Positions 1-6,950 of a stretch of DNA of 17,564 nt are shown here, in pieces. The translations under genes were made by a program, and so were the position numbers. Each line of letters begins with the position of its first letter. The first letter of the stretch is position 1. The stretch is from Chthoniobacterales bacterium. GTDB lineage: Bacteria; Verrucomicrobiota; Verrucomicrobiia; Chthoniobacterales; UBA10450. Under the pieces are notes generated by a model. It was given only the letters and a program-made list of their open reading frames with translations. It did not search any database and was not told the DNA's origin. Location: assembly GCA_013695925.1 (NCBI GenBank), contig JACCZO010000209.1, forward strand, positions 1-17,564, read 5' to 3'.

Positions 1-77
1 ATGACGAGCCGTTCGGCGTGAACCTGCGCGGCGGTCAAGCCCAGGGCTGCGGTAATGATAAGTAGTGTTGTTTTCAT
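1..77 (-). CDS. pstS: Start of a PstS-like phosphate-binding protein (partial, cut by window edge)
   Basis: Only about 25 codons lie in the window, starting at the ATG complementary to 75-77. They form a typical signal peptide: a short basic start (MKTT), a hydrophobic stretch, then AQVHA as the likely cleavage site followed by ERLV. The intact PstS-like protein at 11485-12351 has the same junction, with AQA followed by EQRIVIKGSNT, so this is probably its paralogue. The gene lies directly downstream of the porin ending at 106 on the same strand, which suggests co-transcription. No convincing Shine-Dalgarno is visible. The family call rests on a few residues around the cleavage site plus context; another exported protein is possible. 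Confidence 0.45.
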   Translation of the reverse strand, partial: MKTTLLIITAALGLTAAQVHAERLV

Positions 78-105
78 GTTTTTAGGAATCTAGGAGGGAC
101 GAGTG

Positions 106-1602
106 TTAGAATTTGAAGCTGAGATCGGCCTGGAGGATGTCGTAGTCATCCACCGGGTTGATGCCAATGTCGCCAACGCCACCTGTGCCCAGGTCGGAGT
201 CGATCGGCCAGCCGTGCGCATAGGTCAGGTTGGCGACCACCGCGTCGCTCAGCGCATAACCAAAGACAAAGGCAAAGCCTTCCATGTTTACCCGGCTGTC
301 AAAGATATCGGAGTCAACCAGGTTCGGGTCGAGCGCGAATTGCTCGGCATGCTGCCAGAAGCCACGGAGCTCCCATGAGCCCTTCTCCTTCACTTTGCCC
401 AAGCCCGCTCCGATCTGGTAAGCGTTAACCGAATCCGTCTTGTCAGGATGTCCCGCGGATATCGCCCGGTCGTCTCCCGAGAAGTTACGGGCATATTCCC
501 CAAAGATTTTCACGGGTAGCTCGCCAAACTTCCAACCGATCTCCATCGGAAGGTCGAAGACGAGGAGGTTGTTCGCTCCGGTCTGGTTCGGCGTAATCGT
601 CGTCACTACCCCAGTCACCGGGTCGATCACGCGGAAGGCCGGATCGCCGACGAAGCGACTGGCGAAGGTGTCACCCGTGCCCGTGTAGTTATAGAGAGTG
701 GGAGAGAGTTGGAAGTAGAAGTTGTGGGGGAAGTTTATTTTCGCGCCAACCTGCCAGCCCAGGAGATAGGAATCGTTTTCCGGCAGGCCGGTGGGATTCG
801 GCCCGATCGGGTTCTCCGGATTCGTATCGTCATAGACGAATTGGCCGAAGGTCGCATAGAGATCGACCGAGATCTTTTGCGGCTCGGAAGTGGTCGCAGC
901 GCTCGTCACCGTCGTGCCATCCTTACTGTAGGATTCGACGCCGCCCGACGAGCCGCCCCCGCCGAAGGAGAAGTTAAAGGTGTGTTTGAACTGCTCCGCG
1001 AGACCTTCCGGATTAATGTCTCCATCCCAGACCATGGAGGAAGTCACAAACGGGTTCGCCATTTTGCCGGCGATGAGGGTCAGATCACGAATTCCTGTGT
1101 AGCCGAGGTAAGCCTGCCCGACGCTGATCCGGTCGCTATCCTTGGAAAAAGGCCCTCCTGCGCTGCTGTCATCAGCAAAGGTGACGTTGGTCGAGCGCGG
1201 GCTGGTGCTCGTCTCGAGGCGAATGCCAAAGAACCAGTCGTCGACCAGCGTGCCGCGCAGGCCAAGGCGCAGGCGATAGCGGGCGCGGTTGCGTTGGAAG
1301 GTGTCGCCGGGTGAGTTAATTGTGTCTGGTCGGGCCGTCTCACCGTTACGAACTTCGTAGCGGACACGGGCATCACCGTAGATCTCGAGCTCGGTGAGCG
1401 GAGTGGAAAGCTTGAGTTTACCGGCCGAAGTGGAGGCATTGTCTCTGGTCAGATCGGCGCGGACTTCTTCGGCTTCCTGGTCATTGATCAATCCCTTTTT
1501 GACCAGCAATTCGAGCAGGGCACCATTATCCTGGGCACGGGCGAGAGCGCTGCCGAACAGCAGGCTGCCGGCGACCGCAATGAGCATCGTTTTATTGAAC
1601 AT
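106..1602 (-). CDS. Outer-membrane porin (putative porin family)
   Basis: This 498-residue protein carries a signal peptide of about 23 residues ending ALARA. A short helical segment rich in acidic residues follows (about residues 24-55, including LLVKKGLINDQEAEEV). The rest alternates aromatic and polar residues in the manner of beta strands and ends in Phe (SFKF), the usual C-terminal signature for outer-membrane barrel assembly. The RYRLRLGLRG stretch near residues 109-118 is the start of the barrel. The ATG at 1600-1602 is preceded by AAAGGAGAG at good spacing, which supports this start. A truncated paralogue lies at 12760-13102 with a conserved upstream region. The substrate is not evident; the neighbouring PstS and PiT genes hint at phosphate or other anions, but that is inference. 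No damage is visible in this copy. Confidence 0.85.
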   Translation of the reverse strand: MFNKTMLIAVAGSLLFGSALARAQDNGALLELLVKKGLINDQEAEEVRADLTRDNASTSAGKLKLSTPLTELEIYGDARVRYEVRNGETARPDTINSPGDTFQRNRARYRLRLGLRGTLVDDWFFGIRLETSTSPRSTNVTFADDSSAGGPFSKDSDRISVGQAYLGYTGIRDLTLIAGKMANPFVTSSMVWDGDINPEGLAEQFKHTFNFSFGGGGSSGGVESYSKDGTTVTSAATTSEPQKISVDLYATFGQFVYDDTNPENPIGPNPTGLPENDSYLLGWQVGAKINFPHNFYFQLSPTLYNYTGTGDTFASRFVGDPAFRVIDPVTGVVTTITPNQTGANNLLVFDLPMEIGWKFGELPVKIFGEYARNFSGDDRAISAGHPDKTDSVNAYQIGAGLGKVKEKGSWELRGFWQHAEQFALDPNLVDSDIFDSRVNMEGFAFVFGYALSDAVVANLTYAHGWPIDSDLGTGGVGDIGINPVDDYDILQADLSFKF

Positions 1603-1697
1603 TTTCGTCTCTCCTTTGTTGCGACCGAGGTCGCTGGTTGGTTAAAGCACGGGCGATGAGGTGAGCGCCCGCGGCCCGGATTTCTCCGAACGCGGCA

Positions 1698-1742
1698 AGA
1701 CTAGAGAGCGATTGTTACAGTCGCGTGGCGGCGAAGTAACAG
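1698..1742 (-). promoter_or_regulatory. Candidate Pho-box-like promoter of the porin
   Basis: On the minus strand CTGTTAC (1742-1736) is followed exactly 22 bases later, start to start, by CTGTAAC (1720-1714). Ten bases after that comes TAGTCT (1703-1698), a possible -10 box. Two heptamers in direct orientation spaced by two helical turns and placed just before a -10 resemble the 11-base repeat layout of PhoB sites, although the middle repeat is missing. The same arrangement recurs upstream of the truncated porin at 13196-13240, and the block CTAGAGAGCGATTGTTAC (1701-1718, plus strand) is identical there. PhoB control is inference. Confidence 0.4.
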
Positions 1743-1757
1743 TTCCGTAAATTTCCG

Positions 1758-1970
1758 CTAGAGGGGTGGGCTGCGATAGCCGCGGGGGTCGATCCAGGCG
1801 TCGGCGTAGCCGACCGCGCGCAGCTGGGCGAGAAGCGAATCGGCGAGAGCGTCGAGCCTCGGCATCTCGTTAGGCGCAATCTCCAGCCGAGCGCAGACTC
1901 CTTCCGCTTCCACCTGGTGGCGGACGCGGAAGACGCGAAAGCCTAACGAGCGCACCGCCGCGCCGGATCG
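1758..1970 (-). pseudogene. larE: larE 3' fragment
   Basis: The minus-strand reading gives about 65-70 residues matching the C-terminus of the intact LarE at 13256-14065. Shared features include LGFRVFRVRH, an ARxEI.P.EMPR segment, and the end GYRSP. The ATP-binding PP-loop and all cysteines of the N-terminal two-thirds are absent, so it cannot encode an active sulfur transferase. The homology stops near 1960-1970, where the sequence passes into a dnaK 3' scrap on the opposite strand. As in the intact copy, it lies just upstream of a porin. I see no start codon with a ribosome site. It is best read as a deletion remnant. Confidence 0.75.
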
Positions 1971-1979
1971 GGGCGCAGG

Positions 1980-2034
1980 TGGAAGTCCTCTACAAACAAG
2001 CCGCCGCCAGCGCCGGTCCCACCCCCGGCGCGGC
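1980..2034 (+). pseudogene. dnaK: dnaK 3' fragment fused to pit
   Basis: This short piece encodes LYKQAAASAGPTPGA, identical in amino acids to part of the C-terminal tail of the intact DnaK at 14633-16585. The nucleotides differ at several synonymous third positions, so it is a diverged copy and not a recent exact duplicate. It is preceded by the larE remnant and runs in frame into the PiT transporter reading (AFLNLTGALTG). The fused frame could be translated from a GTG at 1979, but no ribosome site is evident. Confidence 0.65.
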
Positions 2035-2933
2035 TTTCCTTAACCTCACCGGCGCTCTTACCGGCACGGCGGTCGCTTCCACGATCGGTCAAGGGATTGT
2101 CGATCTCCATGTCGTGACCATGCCAACGATTCTTTGCGCCCTGATCGGCGCGACCGTCTGGAACCTCATCACCTGGATGCTCGGGCTGCCTTCGAGGCTC
2201 GAGTCACGCGCTCATCGGCGGGCTCTGCCGGGCGGCCCTGGCCTCAGCCCGGGGCGATTGGTCGGTCCTGAAATGGCAATCTGGCCTCGTGCCGAAAGTC
2301 ATCGTCCCGATGATCACTTCGCCGGTGGTCGGATTCCTCCTTGGCGCGTTTCTCATGCTGATTTTGCTCATCACACTGCGTCCCTTTACCCCGCATCTTA
2401 TTCATTCGGTCTTCGGAAAGCTCCAGCTCGGGAGCGCGGCCTGGATGGCGCATAGCCACGGCACAAATGACGCACAAAAGACGATGGGCATTATCGCTCT
2501 CGCCCTCTACACCGGCACCACCAACGGCAAGTTCGCCAATCTCCCGCCCTTTTTGGAGTTCCTGCACACCCCCGAGTTCAAGGTCAGCACCTGGGTCGTG
2601 ATTCTTTGCGCGATGACGATGGCGGCCGGAACCGCCGCGGGCGGGTGGCGCATCATCCGGACCCTCGGACACAAGATGGTGAAATTGCAGCCCGTGCACG
2701 GCTTCGCCGCCGAAACAAGCGCCGCGGTCATTATCCAGGTTGCCAGTTCATTCGGAATCCCGCTGTCGACTACCCACGTCATTTCAACTTCTGTGATGGG
2801 CGTGGGGACGGTGAAGAGATTCAGCGGTGTGAAGTGGACCGTGGTGCAGCGCATCATCTGGGCCTGGGTCTTTACGCTGCCCGCAACTGGGTTCATCGGT
2901 TATATCCTGGCCCGAGCCGCGCTCGCGTTTTAG
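2028..2933 (+). pseudogene. pit: PiT-family phosphate transporter, N-terminus lost and frameshifted
   Basis: PiT (PHO4 family) proteins are inner-membrane transporters importing phosphate, and often arsenate, with a cation. The reading begins inside the protein (GTAVASTIGQGIVDLHV), so roughly the first 50 residues, including the N-terminal GxNDxxN signature, are missing. An extra G at 2196-2197 breaks the frame: removing it restores LGLPSSSSHALIGGLC, the conserved mid-protein motif. From about 2289 (possible GTG start) a clean 214-residue frame continues. It contains the C-terminal signature HGTNDAQKTMG, the LSTTHV motif and several hydrophobic segments. The stop at 2931-2933 is one base before the sixA start. 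As it stands it is unlikely to be functional unless both the frameshift and the N-terminal fusion are assembly errors. Confidence 0.8.
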
Positions 2934-2934
2934 A

Positions 2935-3390
2935 ATGCGCCTTTACCTCTTGCGACATGGCGAAGCCGATTGGCCCGGCTGGAAAGAGGCAGACGACGAG
3001 CGCCCGTTGACCAAAGCCGGACGCAAAGAGATGCATCAAGTGGGAGAATTCCTCGCCGCCCTCAGGGTGAGACCGGATGTCATCCTAACGAGTCCGCTTC
3101 CGCGGGCAGCGCAGACCGCAGACATCGCAGCCGAACATTTGAAGGTGCGCGCGAGCGAAGAAAAATTGCTCGCGCCGGGATTCCGGGCCGAGGAGCTCAC
3201 CTGCCTCCGGCGCAAATACCCGCAGCAAGTTTTGATGCTGGTTGGTCACGAACCCGATTTCACTTCCGTCATCAGCGCGCTCACCGGGGCGGACCTGAAG
3301 CTCTCGAAGGGAGGCGTCGCCTTGTTGGAGATCAGCGGGACCAAAGGCAAACTGCTCTGGCTCTTCCCGCCGAAGGTCGCGAAAATCTGA
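2935..3390 (+). CDS. sixA: SixA-type phosphohistidine phosphatase (histidine phosphatase superfamily)
   Basis: This 151-residue protein begins MRLYLLRHGEAD, with the catalytic RHG motif at residues 7-9 (His8 is the phosphate acceptor). It also has the SPLPRAAQT segment with Arg57 and GHEPD around residue 105 supplying the second catalytic His. Length and motifs fit SixA-like enzymes, small members of the histidine phosphatase superfamily that remove phosphate from phosphohistidine proteins. It follows the pit stop codon by a single base, implying translational coupling with the transporter. Pairing of a small histidine phosphatase with PiT fits phosphate homeostasis. The substrate cannot be deduced. 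The frame is intact. Confidence 0.85.
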   Translation: MRLYLLRHGEADWPGWKEADDERPLTKAGRKEMHQVGEFLAALRVRPDVILTSPLPRAAQTADIAAEHLKVRASEEKLLAPGFRAEELTCLRRKYPQQVLMLVGHEPDFTSVISALTGADLKLSKGGVALLEISGTKGKLLWLFPPKVAKI

Positions 3391-3438
3391 GGGAAAATTG
3401 ACTTCACACTTTGCGTCGCGCTGAGGCGCTGCCTTCTG

Positions 3439-3480
3439 CTGTCATCCCGATCCGCCAAAGGACGGAGAGGGAGCCCACAA
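3439..3480. repeat. Possible intergenic repeat element with small hairpin
   Basis: The gap between sixA and the decayed ars locus (3391-3562) holds CTGTCATCCCGATCC followed by an imperfect inverted repeat (TCCGCC at 3451-3456, GACGGA at 3461-3466) and GAGAGGGAGCCCACAACTGC. The layout (a TGTCATCC start, a hairpin, then GAGGGA followed by CCCACAAC) resembles a class of short dispersed intergenic elements seen in several bacterial genomes. Only one copy is present here, so the repeat status is inferred. Confidence 0.3.
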
Positions 3481-3562
3481 CTGCAATCAACGGCCGCGGT
3501 TGAGGGGCAATTCACTTCGCGGTGGGCTCGGAAAAACCAGCCCTTGGAGGGGTGAAAGCCAA

Positions 3563-3591
3563 TTGACTATATTCCTTTACCGGAATATGAA
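3563..3591 (+). promoter_or_regulatory. Promoter with operator-like inverted repeat between -35 and -10
   Basis: TTGACT (3563-3568) and TATGAA (3586-3591) are separated by exactly 17 bases, a near-consensus sigma-70 promoter. The perfect inverted repeat ATATTCC (3569-3575) / GGAATAT (3582-3588) fills the spacer and overlaps the -10 box. That is where a repressor such as ArsR would block polymerase. The ATG of the DUF6428 gene is at 3601, nine bases after the -10, so the transcript would be nearly leaderless. ArsR as the ligand is inferred from the arsR gene downstream. Confidence 0.6.
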
Positions 3592-3600
3592 TTGCCCGTT

Positions 3601-4039
3601 ATGAAACTTGGCCAACTCAAATCTGTTCTCCGGGCTTATCCGGATTTAAAGCCGCTGGGCCCACTGGGGAGACGATCGCGGAACATTTCCACATCACCGA
3701 GGTCGGCCACGTCGCCAAACGCTTTATCGACTGCGGCGGCACCCTGCACGACACCCAGGATACCTGTTTGCTCCAGACATATGTAGCCGATGACGTCGAT
3801 CATCGGGTCGATGCCGGGACTTCGCGAAAATTCCCGATCTCGGCAAAGCGGTGCTGCCGGGCGAAGATGTTGAGGTGGAGGTGCATTACGATTGCTGCGT
3901 GACGGCGCAGTATCCCCTCTCCGCAGCGCGCCTCGCGGGCGAGCATCTCGACCTGCAACTGGGCGAGAAACACACCGATTGTCTGGCGAAGGAAAAGTGC
4001 GGGATCGACTCGGGCTGCGCGCCAAGCGGCTGCTGCTGA
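3601..4039 (+). pseudogene. DUF6428-family gene with two frameshifts
   Basis: Three successive frames together spell a DUF6428-like protein of about 147 residues. It starts MKLGQLKSVL, continues after a -1 shift near 3655-3662 with PTGETIAEHFHITEVG and FIDCGGTLHDT, then VADDVDHR. After a second -1 shift near 3817-3824 it reads AKIPDLGKAVLPGEDVEV and ends CLAKEKCGIDSGCAPSGCC. The EHFHITEVG, FIDCGGT and CLA motifs are characteristic of the family as I know it; members are often found beside arsR genes, and their function is unknown. The cysteine-rich tail could bind a metalloid. The gene follows the operator-bearing promoter directly and precedes arsR by three bases. Restoring one base at each shift would give an intact gene, so sequencing error is an alternative. 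Confidence 0.75.
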
Positions 4040-4042
4040 GCC

Positions 4043-4375
4043 ATGGACTTGGTCCAAATCTACCACTGCCTCTGCGATCGGACGCGGTTGCGCATCCTCC
4101 ATCTTCTCGGCCGGGGGCCTCTCTGTCTTTGCCACTTCCAAGAGGTTCTTGGCGAACCACAGTTAAAGTTTCCAAGCACCTCGCTTACCTGCGGGGGCTG
4201 GATGACCTACTCGCTTCCCGCGCGGCGCGAGCCCGAGCTGGAGGCAAACTTGAAGTGTCTGCACGATTGCGTGCAGACTGATCCCGTTTTCCGACGCGAT
4301 CTAAAGACGCTGGCGAAGCTCCGTAACACCTGCCGCAACGCGCCGAGCGGCGCGTTACTAAAGGCGTCAAGGTGA
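4043..4375 (+). pseudogene. arsR: Damaged ArsR-family regulator
   Basis: The N-terminus (MDLVQIYHCLCDRTRLRIL, with the metal site LCLCHF) and C-terminus (NLKCLHDCVQTD, VFRRDLKTLA) closely match the intact ArsR at 7603-7971. Between them a base is missing near 4165-4170, where a one-base shift restores VSKHLAYLR. About 30-35 bases of the winged-helix region are then deleted, removing the equivalent of ERGMVVARREEN and returning to frame at WMTYSLP. The frame therefore stays open for 110 residues, but the recognition helix is misread and the wing is gone. DNA binding is unlikely. The CxC arsenic-binding motif survives. Its stop overlaps the start of the gap stub as GTGA. Confidence 0.75.
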
Positions 4376-4464
4376 GGACGCGCGTCGGAATCAACGGCTT
4401 CGGCCGGATGCGGCGGCTCGCGTTGCGCGCTACTTATGGGCGCCCGAAATCGAAGTCGTTCATA
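4372..4464 (+). pseudogene. gap: 5' stub of glyceraldehyde-3-phosphate dehydrogenase
   Basis: The reading RVGINGFGRMRRLALRA matches the start of the intact GAPDH at 9102-10121. The nucleotide-binding glycine motif is altered (GFGRMRR in place of GFGRMGR). One base is missing near 4444-4446; replacing it restores GRPEIEVVH. Similarity ends near 4464, so only about 30 of 340 residues remain. The gap start codon directly follows arsR here, whereas acr3 intervenes in the intact operon, so the decayed locus had a different order or has lost acr3. It abuts the MOSC gene on the opposite strand. Confidence 0.75.
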
Positions 4465-4498
4465 TGGGGCAGGGCGTCGGCGTTTTATTCGGCCGCGG

Positions 4499-4972
4499 CT
4501 AAAATGTGGAGCGCACTTCGCCGTCGGTCAGGATGTGCGCGCGCAGGCCTCCACGGCCTTGGAGGAATTCTTCCGCGCCGGGGGCGAGGGCCCGATCCAT
4601 CCAGTAACACGGGCGGCACTCTTCGGTGCCCTGGAAGTGAACGCCCTGAAGTTCAAATTCGCGCCCGATCAAGTGGTTGAGATCGATCCCACGGGTGATC
4701 ACGTTGCGGCGCACCGCTCCCGGCGAAAGGTTGCCGATTTTTAACCCCTGCCAAAGCTCGTCGAAAATCTCCATGGCAAAAAATGTGATCTGACCTTTGT
4801 ACGCTTCCTTGTAGTCGTAGAAGCGATCGTTACGAATGCCGTGACCGGCGACACATTCGATCGTGGGGACCTCGATCGCCAGATGCGAATCCGGGTCGCG
4901 CCCGTGGTGGCCGAAGAAATTATGGCCGGCCGGCCGAACCGCGTCGCTGGATTTCTCGAAGTGCTCCGCCAA
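4499..4972 (-). CDS. MOSC-domain protein
   Basis: The reading contains PAGHNFFGHHG, EVPTIECVAGHGIRNDRFYD, YKGQITFF, GAVRRNVITRG and GTEECRPCYWMD, ending LRAHILTDGEVR. These are hallmarks of small stand-alone MOSC proteins, which resemble the C-terminal domain of Mo-cofactor sulfurases and use a conserved cysteine (here in ECRPC) to handle sulfur or a pterin-bound metal. The domain is nearly complete and ends at the usual place. The N-terminus is uncertain: the frame is open upstream through DLIAELAEHFEKSSDAV, which is not typical MOSC sequence and may belong to the overlapping ferredoxin gene. A TTG at 4972 is the nearest candidate start, with no clear ribosome site. It may be expressed only as a frameshifted fusion with the 4Fe-4S gene. 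Confidence 0.7.
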   Translation of the reverse strand: MAEHFEKSSDAVRPAGHNFFGHHGRDPDSHLAIEVPTIECVAGHGIRNDRFYDYKEAYKGQITFFAMEIFDELWQGLKIGNLSPGAVRRNVITRGIDLNHLIGREFELQGVHFQGTEECRPCYWMDRALAPGAEEFLQGRGGLRAHILTDGEVRSTF

Positions 4973-5499
4973 TTCCGCGATGAGATCGCGCGGCGGCAGC
5001 GCGCGCAGGGCGCCAGAACCACCCCGGTAAATCCCAGTGCCAGCGCCCCGAGGAGATGGCCTTCCGCCATCATGTGGAGCGAGGGTGCGGTCACCTCGAC
5101 AGAATCATCGTCGCAAAATTCAAATCGCAACGCCGTCGAAGCGCCGTGGTGGCAACGGATCCGCAACCACGGAAAGGGAGCCGGAGAACACGCTAGGCCC
5201 TCCGCGAAGAGGGCAAAGATTTCCTCGTCCGGTGCGAAAGACCGCCTGAGCGCACCCGTCGGGCAGGCCGCGACACACGCGCCGCAGCGTTGGCAGAGAT
5301 CGGGATCGATCTCGATCAAACCCGGCCCACGACTCAGCGCCTCATGCGGACAGACTAACGAACAAGCCGTGCAGCCCGGCCGCATCCCGGAAAAACCGGC
5401 ACATAAGTCCGCCGCATAAGCCGGCGGAAAAGCGAGCGCGGCGAATTCGTCAGCAGCGCCCGGGGCGAGCAGCAGAGAGTCCGGAGCTTCAGCGAGCAT
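4741..5499 (-). CDS. 4Fe-4S dicluster ferredoxin-like protein, 3' part out of frame
   Basis: The first 165 or so residues look genuine. A first cluster region has an early Cys then GCTACSLVCP, and a second has CQRCGACVAACPTGAL, the regular CxxCxxCxxxCP pattern. A domain of about 85 residues follows, ending GFTGVVLAPCARC. Past about 5010 this frame becomes arginine- and serine-rich, lacking protein character, while another frame carries AELAEHFEKSSDAV and the MOSC domain. A frameshift or truncation near 4975-5020 is therefore likely. The ATG at 5497-5499 lies 53 bases after the stop of the porin upstream, probably one transcript. The role is presumably electron transfer, perhaps to a molybdoenzyme given the MOSC neighbour, but that partner is not in view. 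Confidence 0.6.
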   Translation of the reverse strand: MLAEAPDSLLLAPGAADEFAALAFPPAYAADLCAGFSGMRPGCTACSLVCPHEALSRGPGLIEIDPDLCQRCGACVAACPTGALRRSFAPDEEIFALFAEGLACSPAPFPWLRIRCHHGASTALRFEFCDDDSVEVTAPSLHMMAEGHLLGALALGFTGVVLAPCARCRRAISSRNWRSTSRNPATRFGRPAIISSATTGATRIRIWRSRSPRSNVSPVTAFVTIASTTTRKRTKVRSHFLPWRFSTSFGRG

Positions 5500-5552
5500 A
5501 TTCGGCGGATAGTTGAGTTTCGTCAGGCGAGGGCGCCCTTGCGCGGGGATGC

Positions 5553-6950
5553 TCAGTACAGCAATTGGAAGCGGAGAATCACTTCATCAAATTGATCGTC
5601 ACCAAACTCGGGATGGGCGGAGCGGAAATCCGACCAGGTATGGATGTAGTCGGCCATCAGTTTGATCGAATCGCCATGGATGTAGTAATTGAGGCCAGCG
5701 GTGATGGAATGAATGTCGTCGTTGTTCACCTGCCCGGGATTGAAGCTCTCCCACTTGACCGCTCCCTGAAGCTTTTTCGGCAAAAAGAAGTAACTGCCCT
5801 GGACATACCAGCCGCTCGGATTGAAGTCGGCAAATGCCGGCACCACTCCGCCCACGGTGCGAGCATCGACATCTTCCGAAAGATATTCGCCGATCAAATC
5901 GAAGGGACCGACATTCAGCCAGCCGTCGACGCTCCAGGCGGTGCGTTCGTCAGGAGAAGGGAGGGTGAATGGCGTGAGCGAACCGTCGGGGTTTACCTTC
6001 AGGTTGAGTGGCTGGGAAATGTTCGTGCCGGCGTCGTCGCGGCTGTTGAGAACATCAGCGCCCAGCTTCAGGCTGGAATCCTGGCCCATGAGCTTGCCTT
6101 TGAATGGCAGCAGCTCGAGCCGGCCGACATACATGAAGTTGTTATTGTCGTTGATGCTGGTGTTGCGGCCATTGCCGTTGAAGATGCCGGCGTAGTAGGT
6201 GACCAACTCCTTCTCCTTCGGCCACAGGTTGGTCAGCGGTTTACCCCAGATTTGCACCCCGATCTGTCGCTCGGGTGTGATCGCGCCAGTCGCTAAACTG
6301 CGTTCAATCGTGAAAAGCTTCGTGTCGGAGGTGAGCTGCTCCAGGCCAAACGGCGCTTTGTACTGGCCCACCTTGATGTTGGCTTCGGGAAAGTGGTGCC
6401 AGTTAACGAAAATGTCGGTCGCTGAAAATCCGACGCGGCCGCTCGAGAGTCCGTCACCCTGGCTGAAGCCGCCTTCGATCTTGAAATCGAATTGCTCGGC
6501 AAATTCACCCGTCAGATTGATCCGCCCGCGGCGCAGACGGAACCGGTCATCGATTTCGTTAGGCCCGCCGGGGAATCGTCCTTCAAAGGCGGAAACGTCT
6601 CCGGTTTCAGAGTTAACCTGGATGAATCCACCGAGCGTCAGCTTGAGCTCCGGGCCTGCGGGAATCACAAAGACCGGTTCCTTCTCCGGCTCCGTCGTCT
6701 TGACGACCGCTTTGGACTCAGCAGTCGCCGCCGCAGTCGCCAACGCCGGCGCCGGCGGGACGGCGCGTTTCTTTAAGGAGCCGATTTCGTGTCTCAGTTC
6801 CTCATTCTGCTGTTGCAACAGGCGGACCGCCTCCTCGAGCCTTTCGATTCGCTGCGATTCCGATGGCGAACTGTCCGCCGCCTGTCCATCGATCGCCAGC
6901 AACGACCACGACAGGATTCCCGCGCAAACTATGGCGACGGTTCTTTTCAC
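5553..6950 (-). CDS. OprP/OprO-like phosphate-selective porin
   Basis: This 465-residue protein has a signal peptide ending DGQA near residue 24. A coiled coil spans about residues 33-62 (RIERLEEAVRLLQQQNEEL), and an Ala/Pro linker to about residue 95 leads into a beta barrel that closes on an aromatic residue (LRFQLLY). Motifs such as LGGFIQVN, DRFRLRRGRINLTGEF, KVGQYKAPFGLEQL and TYYAGIFNG match the phosphate-selective porin O/P family. These porins form trimeric anion channels with a basic lumen. The N-terminal coiled coil probably helps trimerise or contacts peptidoglycan. The start is GTG at 6950, preceded by AGGGA at suitable spacing. Arsenate is a possible passenger, relevant to the adjacent ars genes. 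The frame is intact. Confidence 0.85.
   Translation of the reverse strand: MKRTVAIVCAGILSWSLLAIDGQAADSSPSESQRIERLEEAVRLLQQQNEELRHEIGSLKKRAVPPAPALATAAATAESKAVVKTTEPEKEPVFVIPAGPELKLTLGGFIQVNSETGDVSAFEGRFPGGPNEIDDRFRLRRGRINLTGEFAEQFDFKIEGGFSQGDGLSSGRVGFSATDIFVNWHHFPEANIKVGQYKAPFGLEQLTSDTKLFTIERSLATGAITPERQIGVQIWGKPLTNLWPKEKELVTYYAGIFNGNGRNTSINDNNNFMYVGRLELLPFKGKLMGQDSSLKLGADVLNSRDDAGTNISQPLNLKVNPDGSLTPFTLPSPDERTAWSVDGWLNVGPFDLIGEYLSEDVDARTVGGVVPAFADFNPSGWYVQGSYFFLPKKLQGAVKWESFNPGQVNNDDIHSITAGLNYYIHGDSIKLMADYIHTWSDFRSAHPEFGDDQFDEVILRFQLLY

Noticed and set aside
5565..6776. Plus-strand open frames of up to 243 codons
   Set aside because: They are antisense to the OprP-like porin, which has a signal peptide, coiled coil and barrel motifs.
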